64,000 nt of DNA from Erythrobacter sp. CCH5-A1 (lineage in GTDB: Bacteria > Pseudomonadota > Alphaproteobacteria > Sphingomonadales > Sphingomonadaceae), in the NCBI RefSeq assembly GCF_001557115.1, contig NZ_LSKQ01000125.1, positions 1 to 64,000 of the forward strand. Direction: 5' to 3'. A program made the position numbers and the translations under genes. Under the pieces are notes generated by a model. That model worked only from the letters and a program-made list of their open reading frames with translations. It did not search any database and was not told the origin of the DNA. Positions within the stretch are counted from its first letter, which is position 1. Every line of letters starts with the position of its first letter. Shown here in pieces: positions 19,671 through 28,487 of the stretch.

Positions 19671-20619
19671 TCCTGTCACTCCCGAAAATCCGCTCGCGCT
19701 CATTGCAGGGCCGACCGCCAGCGGCAAGAGCGCGGTTGCGCTCGCGCTCGCCCACCGCCTTGAAAACGATGGCCGCCGCACGGTGATCGTCAATGCCGAT
19801 AGCGCGCAGGTCTATGGCGACCTGCAGGTGCTGTCCGCCCGCCCGTCCGAAGACGAGATGGAGGGGATCGAGCACCGCCTGTTCGGCGCATGGGACGGTG
19901 CCGAGGCGTGCTCGGCCGCCCAGTGGGCCGCGCGCGCCAAGGCCGAAATCGCCGATATTCACGCCGCCGGCGCGGTGCCGATCCTCGTCGGCGGCACAGG
20001 GCTCTACCTCAAGGTGCTGCTCGAAGGGATCGCCCCCATCCCCGCCATCGACCCCGCGGTCCGCGACGCCGTGCGCGCGATGGCGCCGGGCGATGCCTAC
20101 AAGCTCCTCCAGATCGAGGACCCGGAGCGCGCGGCGATGCTCGATCCCGGGGACAGCCAGCGCATCGCCCGCGCGCTCGAGGTCAAGCGCGCGACCGGGG
20201 TGACGCTCGGCGACTGGCAGCTCGCCAAGGCGGGCGGGATTGCCGAGGAGGTGACGCTCCACCCCCTGATCGTCGAGCCCGAGCGCCAGTGGGTCTACGA
20301 CCGCTGCGATGCGCGTTTCGAGACGATGCTCGACAATGGCGCGATTGCCGAGGTCGAGGCGCTGCTCGCGCGCGGGCTCGATCCCGATCTGCCGGTGATG
20401 CGCGCCATCGGCGTGCCGGAGATCGCGGCGTGGCTGGCGGGCGAGATCGAGGCCGACGCGGTGGTCGCGAGCGGCAGTCAGGCCACCCGCAACTACGCCA
20501 AGCGCCAGTTCACCTGGTTCCGGCGTCAGCCACCCCCCGAATGGCCGCGGGTCCACCCCGATTGGGAATCCGAAAATATCGACATCGAGGCATGTTTTGC
20601 ATCTTTATTGCGCAAATAG
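19663..20619 (+). CDS. miaA: tRNA dimethylallyltransferase
   Basis: A 318-aa MiaA that isopentenylates A37 of UNN-reading tRNAs. The P-loop is LIAGPTASGKSAVAL at residues ~12-26; ADSAQVYGDLQVLSARP, VGGTGLYLKVLLEGI, MRAIGVPEIAAWLAGE and the C-terminal TRNYAKRQFTWFRRQ are all family motifs. It diverges from serB with an 8-bp head-to-head overlap. A possible leader peptide for ilvB starts inside its last codons in another frame. Confidence 0.96.
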   Translation: MSIPVTPENPLALIAGPTASGKSAVALALAHRLENDGRRTVIVNADSAQVYGDLQVLSARPSEDEMEGIEHRLFGAWDGAEACSAAQWAARAKAEIADIHAAGAVPILVGGTGLYLKVLLEGIAPIPAIDPAVRDAVRAMAPGDAYKLLQIEDPERAAMLDPGDSQRIARALEVKRATGVTLGDWQLAKAGGIAEEVTLHPLIVEPERQWVYDRCDARFETMLDNGAIAEVEALLARGLDPDLPVMRAIGVPEIAAWLAGEIEADAVVASGSQATRNYAKRQFTWFRRQPPPEWPRVHPDWESENIDIEACFASLLRK

Positions 20620-20648
20620 GTGTTGACTTATCAGATTATGACCTTTAG
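20592..20648 (+). CDS. Candidate Ile/Val/Leu leader peptide before ilvB
   Basis: An 18-codon frame, MFCIFIAQIGVDLSDYDL, overlapping the miaA 3' end in a different frame. It uses three Ile codons (ATC, ATT, ATA), one Val and two Leu. A strong terminator-like hairpin follows 14 nt after its stop and precedes ilvB. This fits transcription attenuation of acetolactate synthase genes, but there is no clear ribosome-binding site or antiterminator and the overlap with miaA could be chance. Confidence 0.3.
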   Translation: MFCIFIAQIGVDLSDYDL

Positions 20649-20661
20649 CGGCACTATCCGT

Positions 20662-20699
20662 CGGCCCGACGCGCACCCCCCGTGCGCCGGGCCGGTTTT
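20662..20699 (+). terminator. Terminator/attenuator hairpin between miaA and ilvB
   Basis: CGGCCCG (20662-20668) and GCGCAC (20671-20676) pair with GTGCGC (20682-20687) and CGGGCCG (20688-20694); a 2-nt bulge separates the two stems. GTTTT follows. It may terminate miaA, attenuate ilvBNC, or both. Confidence 0.75.
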
Positions 20700-20719
20700 C
20701 ATATTAAGACTTGCAAGTG

Positions 20720-22522
20720 ATGGAGTTCCCCGTGCCCGGTCAGCCGGACCCAGCCCCCTCGGACACCAGCCCGGCGATGAGCGGCGCGGCGATCCTCGTG
20801 CAGTGCCTGATCGAACAGGGCGTCGAGTTCGTGTTCGGCTATCCCGGCGGCGCGGTGCTGCCAATCTATGACGAGCTGTTCGGCGATGAACGCATCCGCC
20901 ACATCCTCGTCCGCCACGAAGCGGGCGCGGCGCATGCGGCCGAGGGCTATGCGCGCGCCACCGGCAAGCCCGGCGTGGTGCTCGTCACCAGCGGCCCGGG
21001 GGCGACCAATGCGGTCACCGGCATTGCCGATGCGTGGATGGATTCGATCCCGATGGTGGTCATCACCGGTCAGGTGCCGACCGCGCTGATCGGCACCGAC
21101 GCCTTCCAGGAAGCGGACACGGTCGGCATCACTCGCCACTGCACCAAGCACAATTACCTCGTGAAGGACCCGGCCGATCTTGCCGCGACGATCAAGGAAG
21201 CCTTCCTGATCGCCACCACCGGCCGGCCCGGCCCGGTGGTCGTCGACATTCCCAAGAACGTCCAGATCGCGATCCCCTCCGAACGCCGCGCGCTGACCCG
21301 CGCGGGCGCGCACCGCTATGCCCCGCAGACCGTCGCCCCGGCCGAACAGATCATCGAGGCGGTCGAAATGATCGCCGCGGCCGAGCGGCCGATCTTCTAC
21401 ACCGGCGGAGGCATCATCAATTCGGGGCCCGAGGCGAGCGCGCTGCTGCGCCGCTTGCAGGACATTACCGGCGCCCCCGTCACCTCGACCCTGATGGGTC
21501 TGGGCGCGTTCCCCTCGCAGCACCCCGACTGGCTCGGGATGCTCGGGATGCACGGCACCTACGAAGCCAACATGGCGATGAACCAGTGCGACGTGATGGT
21601 CTGCATCGGCGCGCGCTTCGATGACCGGGTGACCGGGCGGCTCGACGCCTTCTCGCCCAATTCGAAGAAGATTCACATCGATATCGACCGCTCCTCGATC
21701 AACAAGGTGGTGCCGGTCGATCTCGGCATCCTCGGCGATTGCGGGACGGTGCTGGCGCAGCTGGTCGAGGCGTGGGGGACGCGGCAGCCGCAGAACCTCG
21801 GCGAATGGAAGGCGCGGATCGCCGGCTGGCGCGCGCGCGAGTGCCTCGCCTATCCCGAACGCTCGACCAAGAACCCGGGCATGATCATGCCGCAGAAGGC
21901 GGTCGAGCGGCTCTATGCCCTCACCCACCAGAGGAAGCCGATCATCACGACCGAAGTCGGCCAGCACCAGATGTGGGCGGCGCAGTATTTCGGGTTCGAG
22001 GATCCCAACAAGTGGCTCACCAGCGGCGGGCTCGGCACGATGGGCTATGGCCTGCCTGCCGCGATCGGCGCGCAGCTGGGCCATCCGGACGCGCTGGTGA
22101 TCGACATCGCGGGCGAGGCCTCGATCCAGATGAACATCCAGGAACTCGGCACCGCGAGCCAGTATCGCCTGCCGGTCAAGATCTTCATCCTCAACAACGA
22201 ATACATGGGCATGGTCCGGCAGTGGCAGGAACTGACCTATGAGAGCCGATATTCGAACAGCTACTCCGACAGCCTCCCCGATTTCGTGAAGCTCGCCGAA
22301 GCCTATGGCTGGAAGGGCATCCGCATCACCGAGGAGCGCGATCTCGACGATGGCATCATGCGGATGCTCGACCACAAGGGCCCGGTGATCGTCGATTGCC
22401 TCGTCGCGCAGGACGCCAACTGCCTGCCGATGATCCCGAGCGGCGCCGCGCATACCGAAATGCTGCTCTACGGCGACAAGGTCGACGGCACGATGGACGA
22501 CGAAGCCAAGGCGCTGGTCTGA
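20720..22522 (+). CDS. ilvB: Acetolactate synthase large subunit, biosynthetic
   Basis: A 600-aa ThDP-dependent enzyme making acetolactate or acetohydroxybutyrate, the first common step of Ile/Val/Leu synthesis. FVFGYPGGAVLPIYDELF, RHEAGAAHAAEGYARATGKP with the catalytic Glu, and GPGATNAVTGIADA open the protein. The ThDP motif is GEASIQMNIQEL with NNEYMGMVRQWQ; the canonical GDGS is GEAS here, as is usual in this family. TTG (20711) and GTG (20717) are alternative starts. ilvN follows 10 bp later. Confidence 0.97.
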   Translation: MEFPVPGQPDPAPSDTSPAMSGAAILVQCLIEQGVEFVFGYPGGAVLPIYDELFGDERIRHILVRHEAGAAHAAEGYARATGKPGVVLVTSGPGATNAVTGIADAWMDSIPMVVITGQVPTALIGTDAFQEADTVGITRHCTKHNYLVKDPADLAATIKEAFLIATTGRPGPVVVDIPKNVQIAIPSERRALTRAGAHRYAPQTVAPAEQIIEAVEMIAAAERPIFYTGGGIINSGPEASALLRRLQDITGAPVTSTLMGLGAFPSQHPDWLGMLGMHGTYEANMAMNQCDVMVCIGARFDDRVTGRLDAFSPNSKKIHIDIDRSSINKVVPVDLGILGDCGTVLAQLVEAWGTRQPQNLGEWKARIAGWRARECLAYPERSTKNPGMIMPQKAVERLYALTHQRKPIITTEVGQHQMWAAQYFGFEDPNKWLTSGGLGTMGYGLPAAIGAQLGHPDALVIDIAGEASIQMNIQELGTASQYRLPVKIFILNNEYMGMVRQWQELTYESRYSNSYSDSLPDFVKLAEAYGWKGIRITEERDLDDGIMRMLDHKGPVIVDCLVAQDANCLPMIPSGAAHTEMLLYGDKVDGTMDDEAKALV

Positions 22523-22532
22523 GGACACCCCC

Positions 22533-23054
22533 ATGCCCATGAAAATCGCCGAAGCAGCATCAGAGCGCCACGTGCTCGCCGTCACCGTCGACAACGAGCC
22601 GGGGATCCTCGCCAAGATCACCGGCCTGTTCACCGCGCGCGGCTACAATATCGACAGCCTGACCGTCGCCGACATCACCGAGGATCACGCGGTCAGCCGC
22701 ATCACCATCGTCACCAACGGGCCTCCGTCGGTGATCGACCAGATCGAGGCGCAACTGGAGCGTCTGGTGCCGGTGCACAAGGTCACCGACCTCACCACCG
22801 CCGGGCCGCACGTCGAGCGCGAACTCGCGCTGATCAAGGTTGCGGGCACGGGCGAGAAGCGGGTCGAGGCGCTGCGCCTCGCCGACATCTTCCGCGCGCG
22901 GCCCGTGGATACCACAACCGAAAGCTTTATCTTCGAAATCACCGGCCCGCCCGACAAGGTCGACAGCTTCATCGCATTGATGCGCGAGCTGGGGCTGGTT
23001 GAAGTCGGCCGCACCGGGATCGTGGGCATGATGCGAGGGGCGCAGGGGGCCTGA
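22533..23054 (+). CDS. ilvN: Acetolactate synthase small (regulatory) subunit
   Basis: A 173-aa regulatory subunit with an N-terminal ACT domain (VLAVTVDNEPGILAKITGLF, then RGYNIDSLTVADITEDHAVS) and the C-terminal ALS_ss_C domain (DIFRARPVDTTTESFIFEITG, VGRTGIVGMMRG). It binds the IlvB catalytic subunit and confers valine feedback control. It is 10 bp downstream of ilvB and 2 bp upstream of an LprI-like gene, so it is translated as part of the ilv operon. Confidence 0.96.
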   Translation: MPMKIAEAASERHVLAVTVDNEPGILAKITGLFTARGYNIDSLTVADITEDHAVSRITIVTNGPPSVIDQIEAQLERLVPVHKVTDLTTAGPHVERELALIKVAGTGEKRVEALRLADIFRARPVDTTTESFIFEITGPPDKVDSFIALMRELGLVEVGRTGIVGMMRGAQGA

Positions 23055-23056
23055 AG

Positions 23057-24542
<1,486 letters not shown>

Positions 24543-24576
24543 CGCCACACCAGGGCCGATGTTCGAAGGCCCGCGC

Positions 24577-25158
24577 ATGAAACTGGTCTATGCCGCGATC
24601 GCCATCCTGTGGGTGGCGATCGTCGTGCATCTGGCGAGCACCCGCAAGGACGTCGACGATCTCGTCGTCACCGCCTCGCAGACCGAGGTGCAGGCCTTCG
24701 CGCGCGAAAAACTCGGCGCGATGCAGGCGCGCTCCTTCGCCCAAAGGCTCGAGCTGTGCGCGATCATCTTCGAGGACAGCGAGGGCAAGCTCCAGTCATC
24801 CGAGGTGCGCGCCGGGGACGAGGCGACGTGCGACCTCAGGTATTTCGACAAGCCCGGCATGGCCCCGCTCGCCAGCATTCACACCCACGGGTCGTTCGAT
24901 GAAGATTACGACAGCGAGGTGCCCTCGCTGATCGACTTGGAAAGCGACATCACGGACCAGATGGACGGCTATGTCGCAACCCCCGGCGGACGGCTGTGGC
25001 AGGTCGATTGGGAGCGCGAGCGCGCGGTTCTGGTGTGCGGCGCGGGCTGTCTGGCGCAGGACCCGACCTACCGCGCCTGCCCCGACGATACCGTGGCGGC
25101 GAGCTACACCGGCGCCGAGCTCGCCGCGCGCAGCCGCCGGCTGGTGCCGGACTGCTGA
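24577..25158 (+). CDS. DUF4329 (JAB-like) domain protein, membrane-anchored or exported
   Basis: A 193-aa protein with an N-terminal hydrophobic segment (LVYAAIAILWVAIVVHLA) followed by a DUF4329-type domain. The stretch SIHTHGSFDEDYDSEVPSLI, then DLESD, has the HxHG...PS..D arrangement of JAB/JAMM metallo-isopeptidases, and an upstream Glu is in reach, so a zinc peptidase fold is plausible. Four cysteines (CAII, CDLRY, CGAGC) may form disulfides outside the membrane. It follows ilvC by 34 bp. Function unknown. Confidence 0.65.
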   Translation: MKLVYAAIAILWVAIVVHLASTRKDVDDLVVTASQTEVQAFAREKLGAMQARSFAQRLELCAIIFEDSEGKLQSSEVRAGDEATCDLRYFDKPGMAPLASIHTHGSFDEDYDSEVPSLIDLESDITDQMDGYVATPGGRLWQVDWERERAVLVCGAGCLAQDPTYRACPDDTVAASYTGAELAARSRRLVPDC

Positions 25159-25229
25159 GACTTCGCGGATCGGCCGGAACCCTGTCGCCGCCCGTGGATT
25201 GGACTTTGCAACACAAGGAGAGACCCAAG

Positions 25230-25886
25230 ATGAAGCGTCACATCATCCCCGCCCTCGCACTCGCTACCGCCGGGCTCACCGCCTTCGCTCCTGCGCTCAC
25301 CGCGCAAGGCGCACCCCAGGTTCCGGGCGCCAAGGATCCCGCACGCGTCACCGCCGGGACCTATGCCGCCGATCCGAGCCACTCGCTGATCGGGTGGGAA
25401 GTCAGCCACTTCGGCTTCAATGACTACTACGGCATCTTCGGCGATGTCGCGGGAACTCTGGTGCTCAATCCGGCGAACCCCAGCGCCGCCAAGGTCGACG
25501 TGACGATCCCCGTCGCCAACGTCACCACCGCCAGCAAGGGCCTCACCGATCACCTGCTGCGCGCCGGCAAGGATGGCGCCAAGCCCGATTTCTTCGGCCC
25601 CGCGCCCGCGCCCGCTCGCTTCGTCTCGACCAGCGTCAAGGTCGATGCCAAGGACAAGACCAAGGCGATGATCACCGGCGATCTGACATTGAACGGCGTC
25701 ACCAAGCCCGTCACCTTCGAGGCCGAATTCATCGGCGCGGGCAGCAACCCGTTCAACAAGAAGGCCACCGTCGGCTTCGAGGCCGAGACCAGCATCAGGC
25801 GCTCGGACTTCGGGGTGAACTACGCCATCCCCTTCGTCAGCGACGAGGTCGAGCTCGACATCAGCGTCGCTTTCGAGAAGCAGTAA
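25230..25886 (+). CDS. YceI family periplasmic protein
   Basis: A 218-aa exported lipocalin-like barrel with a signal peptide (MKRHIIPALALATAGLTAFA, cleavage after LTA-Q near residue 26). YAADPSHSLIGWEVSHFGF, YGIFGDVAGTL, GDLTLNGVTKPVTFEAEF and IRRSDFGVNY are the YceI signatures. Family members bind polyisoprenoid or amphiphilic ligands and often sit near cytochrome or quinone genes. AAGGAGAGA precedes the ATG. It converges on the YHS-domain gene. Confidence 0.92.
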   Translation: MKRHIIPALALATAGLTAFAPALTAQGAPQVPGAKDPARVTAGTYAADPSHSLIGWEVSHFGFNDYYGIFGDVAGTLVLNPANPSAAKVDVTIPVANVTTASKGLTDHLLRAGKDGAKPDFFGPAPAPARFVSTSVKVDAKDKTKAMITGDLTLNGVTKPVTFEAEFIGAGSNPFNKKATVGFEAETSIRRSDFGVNYAIPFVSDEVELDISVAFEKQ

Positions 25887-25898
25887 TTCTGAAGGCGA

Positions 25899-25930
25899 CT
25901 GGCGGGCCGCAAAGGGGGGGAGCCCGCCAG
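25899..25930. terminator. Hairpin between convergent YceI and YHS genes
   Basis: CTGGCGGGC (25899-25907) pairs with GCCCGCCAG (25922-25930). There is no T tract on either side; it may limit read-through in both directions. Confidence 0.45.
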
Positions 25931-25949
25931 CCACCCATCATGGGGCCGG

Positions 25950-26447
25950 TCAGAAACCGAACCAGCCCGATCCGGAATAGGTCTTGCCCGCCGGGATCTT
26001 GGCCCAGTTGGGGCCGCCCTTGGCGATGAAGCCGGAAATGTCCTTGCGCCACTTGGCGCGGATGCCCTGATCGTAGTTCAGGTAAAGCTTGCCGCCGACG
26101 ATGTCGTAAGCGGTGGGATCGCCCGGCGCGAGATAGCCTTGCGCGATCGCCCAGGCGCAATGCCCGCCATATTGCGGCGCGTAGGCGGCCGGATTGGCCT
26201 TGAACGCGGCAGCGTTGGCGGCGTTGGCGAAGCGCCATTCGGCGCCCTTCCAGCTTACCTTGAACTGCGCGTTGCCCTTGGCCGGCACGCCGTTCCCGCG
26301 GAAATAGCTGACCGTGTCATAGCCGCCGACCGCAACCTTGTTGCTGGCTGCATAGATCCCGCCGTCGGCGAGAGCGGGGGCAGAGGCCGCGAAGGCCAGA
26401 GGCGTGGCGAGCGCGGCAAAGGCGAGAAGCAGGCGGTTGGGTTTCAT
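25950..26447 (-). CDS. YHS domain exported protein
   Basis: A 165-aa protein with a signal peptide (MKPNRLLLAFAALATPLAFA, then ASAPALA, cleavage near 28) and the YHS-type motif GGYDTVSYFRGNGVPAKGNA with WRFANAANAAAFKANPAAYA and YGGHCAWAIAQGYLAPGDPT. This is the usual form of secreted YHS proteins, thought to bind metal. It diverges from the hydroxy-acid dehydrogenase gene across a 141-bp intergenic stretch and converges with YceI. Confidence 0.88.
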   Translation of the reverse strand: MKPNRLLLAFAALATPLAFAASAPALADGGIYAASNKVAVGGYDTVSYFRGNGVPAKGNAQFKVSWKGAEWRFANAANAAAFKANPAAYAPQYGGHCAWAIAQGYLAPGDPTAYDIVGGKLYLNYDQGIRAKWRKDISGFIAKGGPNWAKIPAGKTYSGSGWFGF

Positions 26448-26588
26448 CGGGGTATCCTTGTGCCGGGGCCACCCGAAGGGATGGCACGTGACCGGTCTGT
26501 CCGTCTTTCGCGCGCTCACCTTCATTGGTGACAGGGGCGCACAAAAATCGTCGACTTGGCGAAGCGACTGCTTCAAAGCTTGCCCGTC

Positions 26589-27743
26589 ATGCGCCTTGCC
26601 GACTGTCACAACATCGACGATTTCCGCGCGCTCGCGAAGGCGCGCCTGCCCTTCCCCGTGTTCGACTACATCGACGGCGCCGCCGATGACGAGCTGACCA
26701 AGGCGAGGAACACTGCCGCTTTCGCCGCCGTCGATCTGGTGCCCGACGTGCTGGCGGGGGTCGAGACGATCGACACCTCCTGCACCATCCTCGGCCGCCG
26801 CTCCGCCCTGCCGCTGATGCTTTCGCCCACCGCGGTGCAGCGCGCCTTCCACTGGGAGGGCGAGCGGGCGGTGGCGCGTGCGGCGGAGAAATACGGGCTG
26901 TGGTTCGGCATCTCGAGCCTCGCCACCCGCTCCATCGAGGAGATCGCCGCGCTCACCAGTGGGCCCAAGCTGTTCCAGCTTTACGTCCACAAGGACAAGG
27001 GATTGAACGCGCACATGATCGAGCGCTGCCAGGCGGCGAAGTTCGATGCCCTGGCGCTGACGGTCGACACCATCGTTTCAGGCAAGCGCGAGCGGTGCCT
27101 CCGAAGCGGCTTCACCACCCCGCCGCGCTTCACCCCGGCGAGCGTCTGGAGCTACGCCACGCGGCCCAAGTGGACGCTCGATTACGTGCTGCGCGAGAAA
27201 TTCCGCCTCCCCAATCTCGACACCCATGTCACCGAAGGCAGCGGCAAGGCGGTGAGCATCGCCGAATATTTCAACACGATGCTCGACACCGCGATGGACT
27301 GGGACACGGCAGCGCGGATCCGGCAGGACTGGGGCGGCACTTTCGTCCTCAAGGGCATCATGAGCGCAGGCGACGCGCGGCGCGCGGTGGAGATCGGCGC
27401 CGATGCGATCATGATCTCGAACCACGGCGGGCGGCAGTTGGACGGCAGCCGGGCGCCTTTCGACCAGCTGCCCGAGATTGTCGATGCGGTCGGCGGCCGG
27501 ATCGAGATCATCTGCGACGGCGGCGTGCGGCGCGGCACCCATGTGCTGAAGGCCCTGTGCAGCGGGGCGAGCGCCGCCTCGGGCGGGCGTCTCTATCTTT
27601 ATGCGCTGGCGGCGGCCGGACAGGCGGGGGTCGAGCGCGCGCTCGGCATCCTCAAGGACGAGATCGAGCGCGGGATGCGGTTGATGGGGGTCACCGGCAT
27701 CGACCAGCTCACGCCCGATCGCATCCGCCATCGGCACTATTAG
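26589..27743 (+). CDS. FMN-dependent alpha-hydroxy-acid dehydrogenase (LldD-like)
   Basis: A 384-aa TIM-barrel flavoenzyme of the lactate/mandelate/glycolate oxidase family. FPVFDYIDGAADDE is the N-terminal signature, LPLMLSPTAVQRAFHWEGE binds FMN, ALTVDTIVSGKRERCLRSGF is the variable lid region, and ISNHGGRQLDGSRAPFDQLP holds the catalytic His and Arg; ICDGGVRRGTHVLKAL binds the FMN phosphate. A TTG at 26556 could add 11 residues; ATG 26589 fits the family better. The substrate is probably L-lactate or a related acid. Confidence 0.9.
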   Translation: MRLADCHNIDDFRALAKARLPFPVFDYIDGAADDELTKARNTAAFAAVDLVPDVLAGVETIDTSCTILGRRSALPLMLSPTAVQRAFHWEGERAVARAAEKYGLWFGISSLATRSIEEIAALTSGPKLFQLYVHKDKGLNAHMIERCQAAKFDALALTVDTIVSGKRERCLRSGFTTPPRFTPASVWSYATRPKWTLDYVLREKFRLPNLDTHVTEGSGKAVSIAEYFNTMLDTAMDWDTAARIRQDWGGTFVLKGIMSAGDARRAVEIGADAIMISNHGGRQLDGSRAPFDQLPEIVDAVGGRIEIICDGGVRRGTHVLKALCSGASAASGGRLYLYALAAAGQAGVERALGILKDEIERGMRLMGVTGIDQLTPDRIRHRHY

Positions 27744-27749
27744 GCACGC

Positions 27750-27767
27750 GTGTCATAAACCGGTAAC
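27750..27767 (+). promoter_or_regulatory. Candidate Pho box upstream of the I78-like lipoprotein
   Basis: GTGTCATAAACCGGTAAC: two 7-bp units with an 11-bp period (GTGTCAT, 4 bp, CGGTAAC), close to the Pho box CTGTCATAAATCTGTCAC. It lies 50 bp upstream of the ATG at 27817. The second unit is degenerate. Confidence 0.35.
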
Positions 27768-27816
27768 GCAAGGGGCGTTTGGGCGGGCACGCTTCGACAA
27801 CAGGGATCCGGCAGCC

Positions 27817-28281
27817 ATGACCACCGCGCGCGCCTTCGCTTTCGCTCTTCCCGCTCTGGCGCTCCTGCTCACCGCCTGCGGGAGCGAGCCCGAGCCGACC
27901 GGCAACGATGCCGACAGCTTTGCCGCGCGCATCGGCAAGGGCGAGGCGACGCCGGCGCCGGGCGCCGTTCCCGTCGCCAACGGCACCGTCGCGCCGACCG
28001 TGGCCGAGCCCCTGCCGGGGGCGGCACCCGGCGCCTATGCTCCGGGTACGCTGACCGATCCGGCCTCCAAGACCTGCGGCGCGCCGCTGATGGGCCCCTT
28101 CATCGGCAAGCTCGCCGATCAGGCCACGCGCGCCGAGATCGCCAAGGCACTGGGGCGCACCGACAACCTGCGCTTCGTCGCCTTCGGGGCGACCGCCAAC
28201 GTCAACCCCGACCCCACCAATCCGCGTCTCTCGATCATGCTCGATGCGCAGGGCATCATCCGCGACGCGCGCTGCGGATAG
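27817..28281 (+). CDS. Lipoprotein with a peptidase-inhibitor I78-like domain
   Basis: A 154-aa protein with a lipoprotein signal: FAFALPALALLLTACGSEPE, lipobox LLTAC with Cys at ~21. A Pro/Ala-rich linker (residues ~25-85) leads to a C-terminal domain with CGAPLMGPFIGKLADQATRA, RFVAFGAT, PRLSIMLDAQGIIRDARCG. The Cys pair, GK-A-D/TRA and D-G-I-I-x-x-x-x-CG layout match inhibitor I78 proteins, serine-protease inhibitors. It would sit in the outer or inner membrane facing the periplasm. Confidence 0.75.
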   Translation: MTTARAFAFALPALALLLTACGSEPEPTGNDADSFAARIGKGEATPAPGAVPVANGTVAPTVAEPLPGAAPGAYAPGTLTDPASKTCGAPLMGPFIGKLADQATRAEIAKALGRTDNLRFVAFGATANVNPDPTNPRLSIMLDAQGIIRDARCG

Positions 28282-28346
28282 GCGCGTCGGCAATGGGGCC
28301 AATCCCGGCTTGCGCTTGCGCGCAATAATCGGCAAAGGCTTGGGCC

Positions 28347-28400
28347 ATGACGGGACACGGACTTGCGCTGCGGCTTCGACTTATGCGCCCTTGGGCGTAG
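28347..28400 (+). CDS. Leucine leader peptide (attenuator) of leuA
   Basis: A 17-codon frame MTGHGLALRLRLMRPWA ending in TAG, 87 bp upstream of leuA. Four of seven consecutive codons are Leu (CTT, CTG, CTT, CTT at 28362-28382). Overlapping pairings surround it: GCGGCTTC (28370-28377, the Leu codons) with GAAGCCGC (28401-28408); GCCGC-GCGCC with GGCGC-GCGGC (28404-28428); and CCCTTGGGCG (28388-28397) with CGCCCAAGGG (28432-28441). Ribosome stalling at Leu codons would choose between them. Ribosome-mediated leu attenuation is known in proteobacteria; this instance is inferred. Confidence 0.75.
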   Translation: MTGHGLALRLRLMRPWA

Positions 28401-28487
28401 GAAGCCGCGCGCCTGAGGCGCCAGCGGCCCGCGCCCAAGGGTAACCGCCGCAAGCCTCCTTCCCCTTTCGCGACGAGCTTTTCAGTC
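28401..28487 (+). promoter_or_regulatory. leuA: leuA attenuator stem-loops
   Basis: GCCGC-GCGCC (28404-28413) pairs with GGCGC-GCGGC (28417-28428) around a TGA loop; the outer CCCTTGGGCG/CGCCCAAGGG stem encloses it. A T/C-rich run (28457-28467) follows before leuA. I could not decide which hairpin is the terminator. Confidence 0.55.

Noticed and set aside
20699..22633. Long open frame opposite ilvB (over 600 codons)
   Set aside because: Antisense shadow of ilvB; His/Asp/Arg-rich low-complexity product typical of reversed GC-rich codons.
28301..28330. Short palindrome-like GC runs before the leu leader
   Set aside because: Too short and GC-rich to separate from background.
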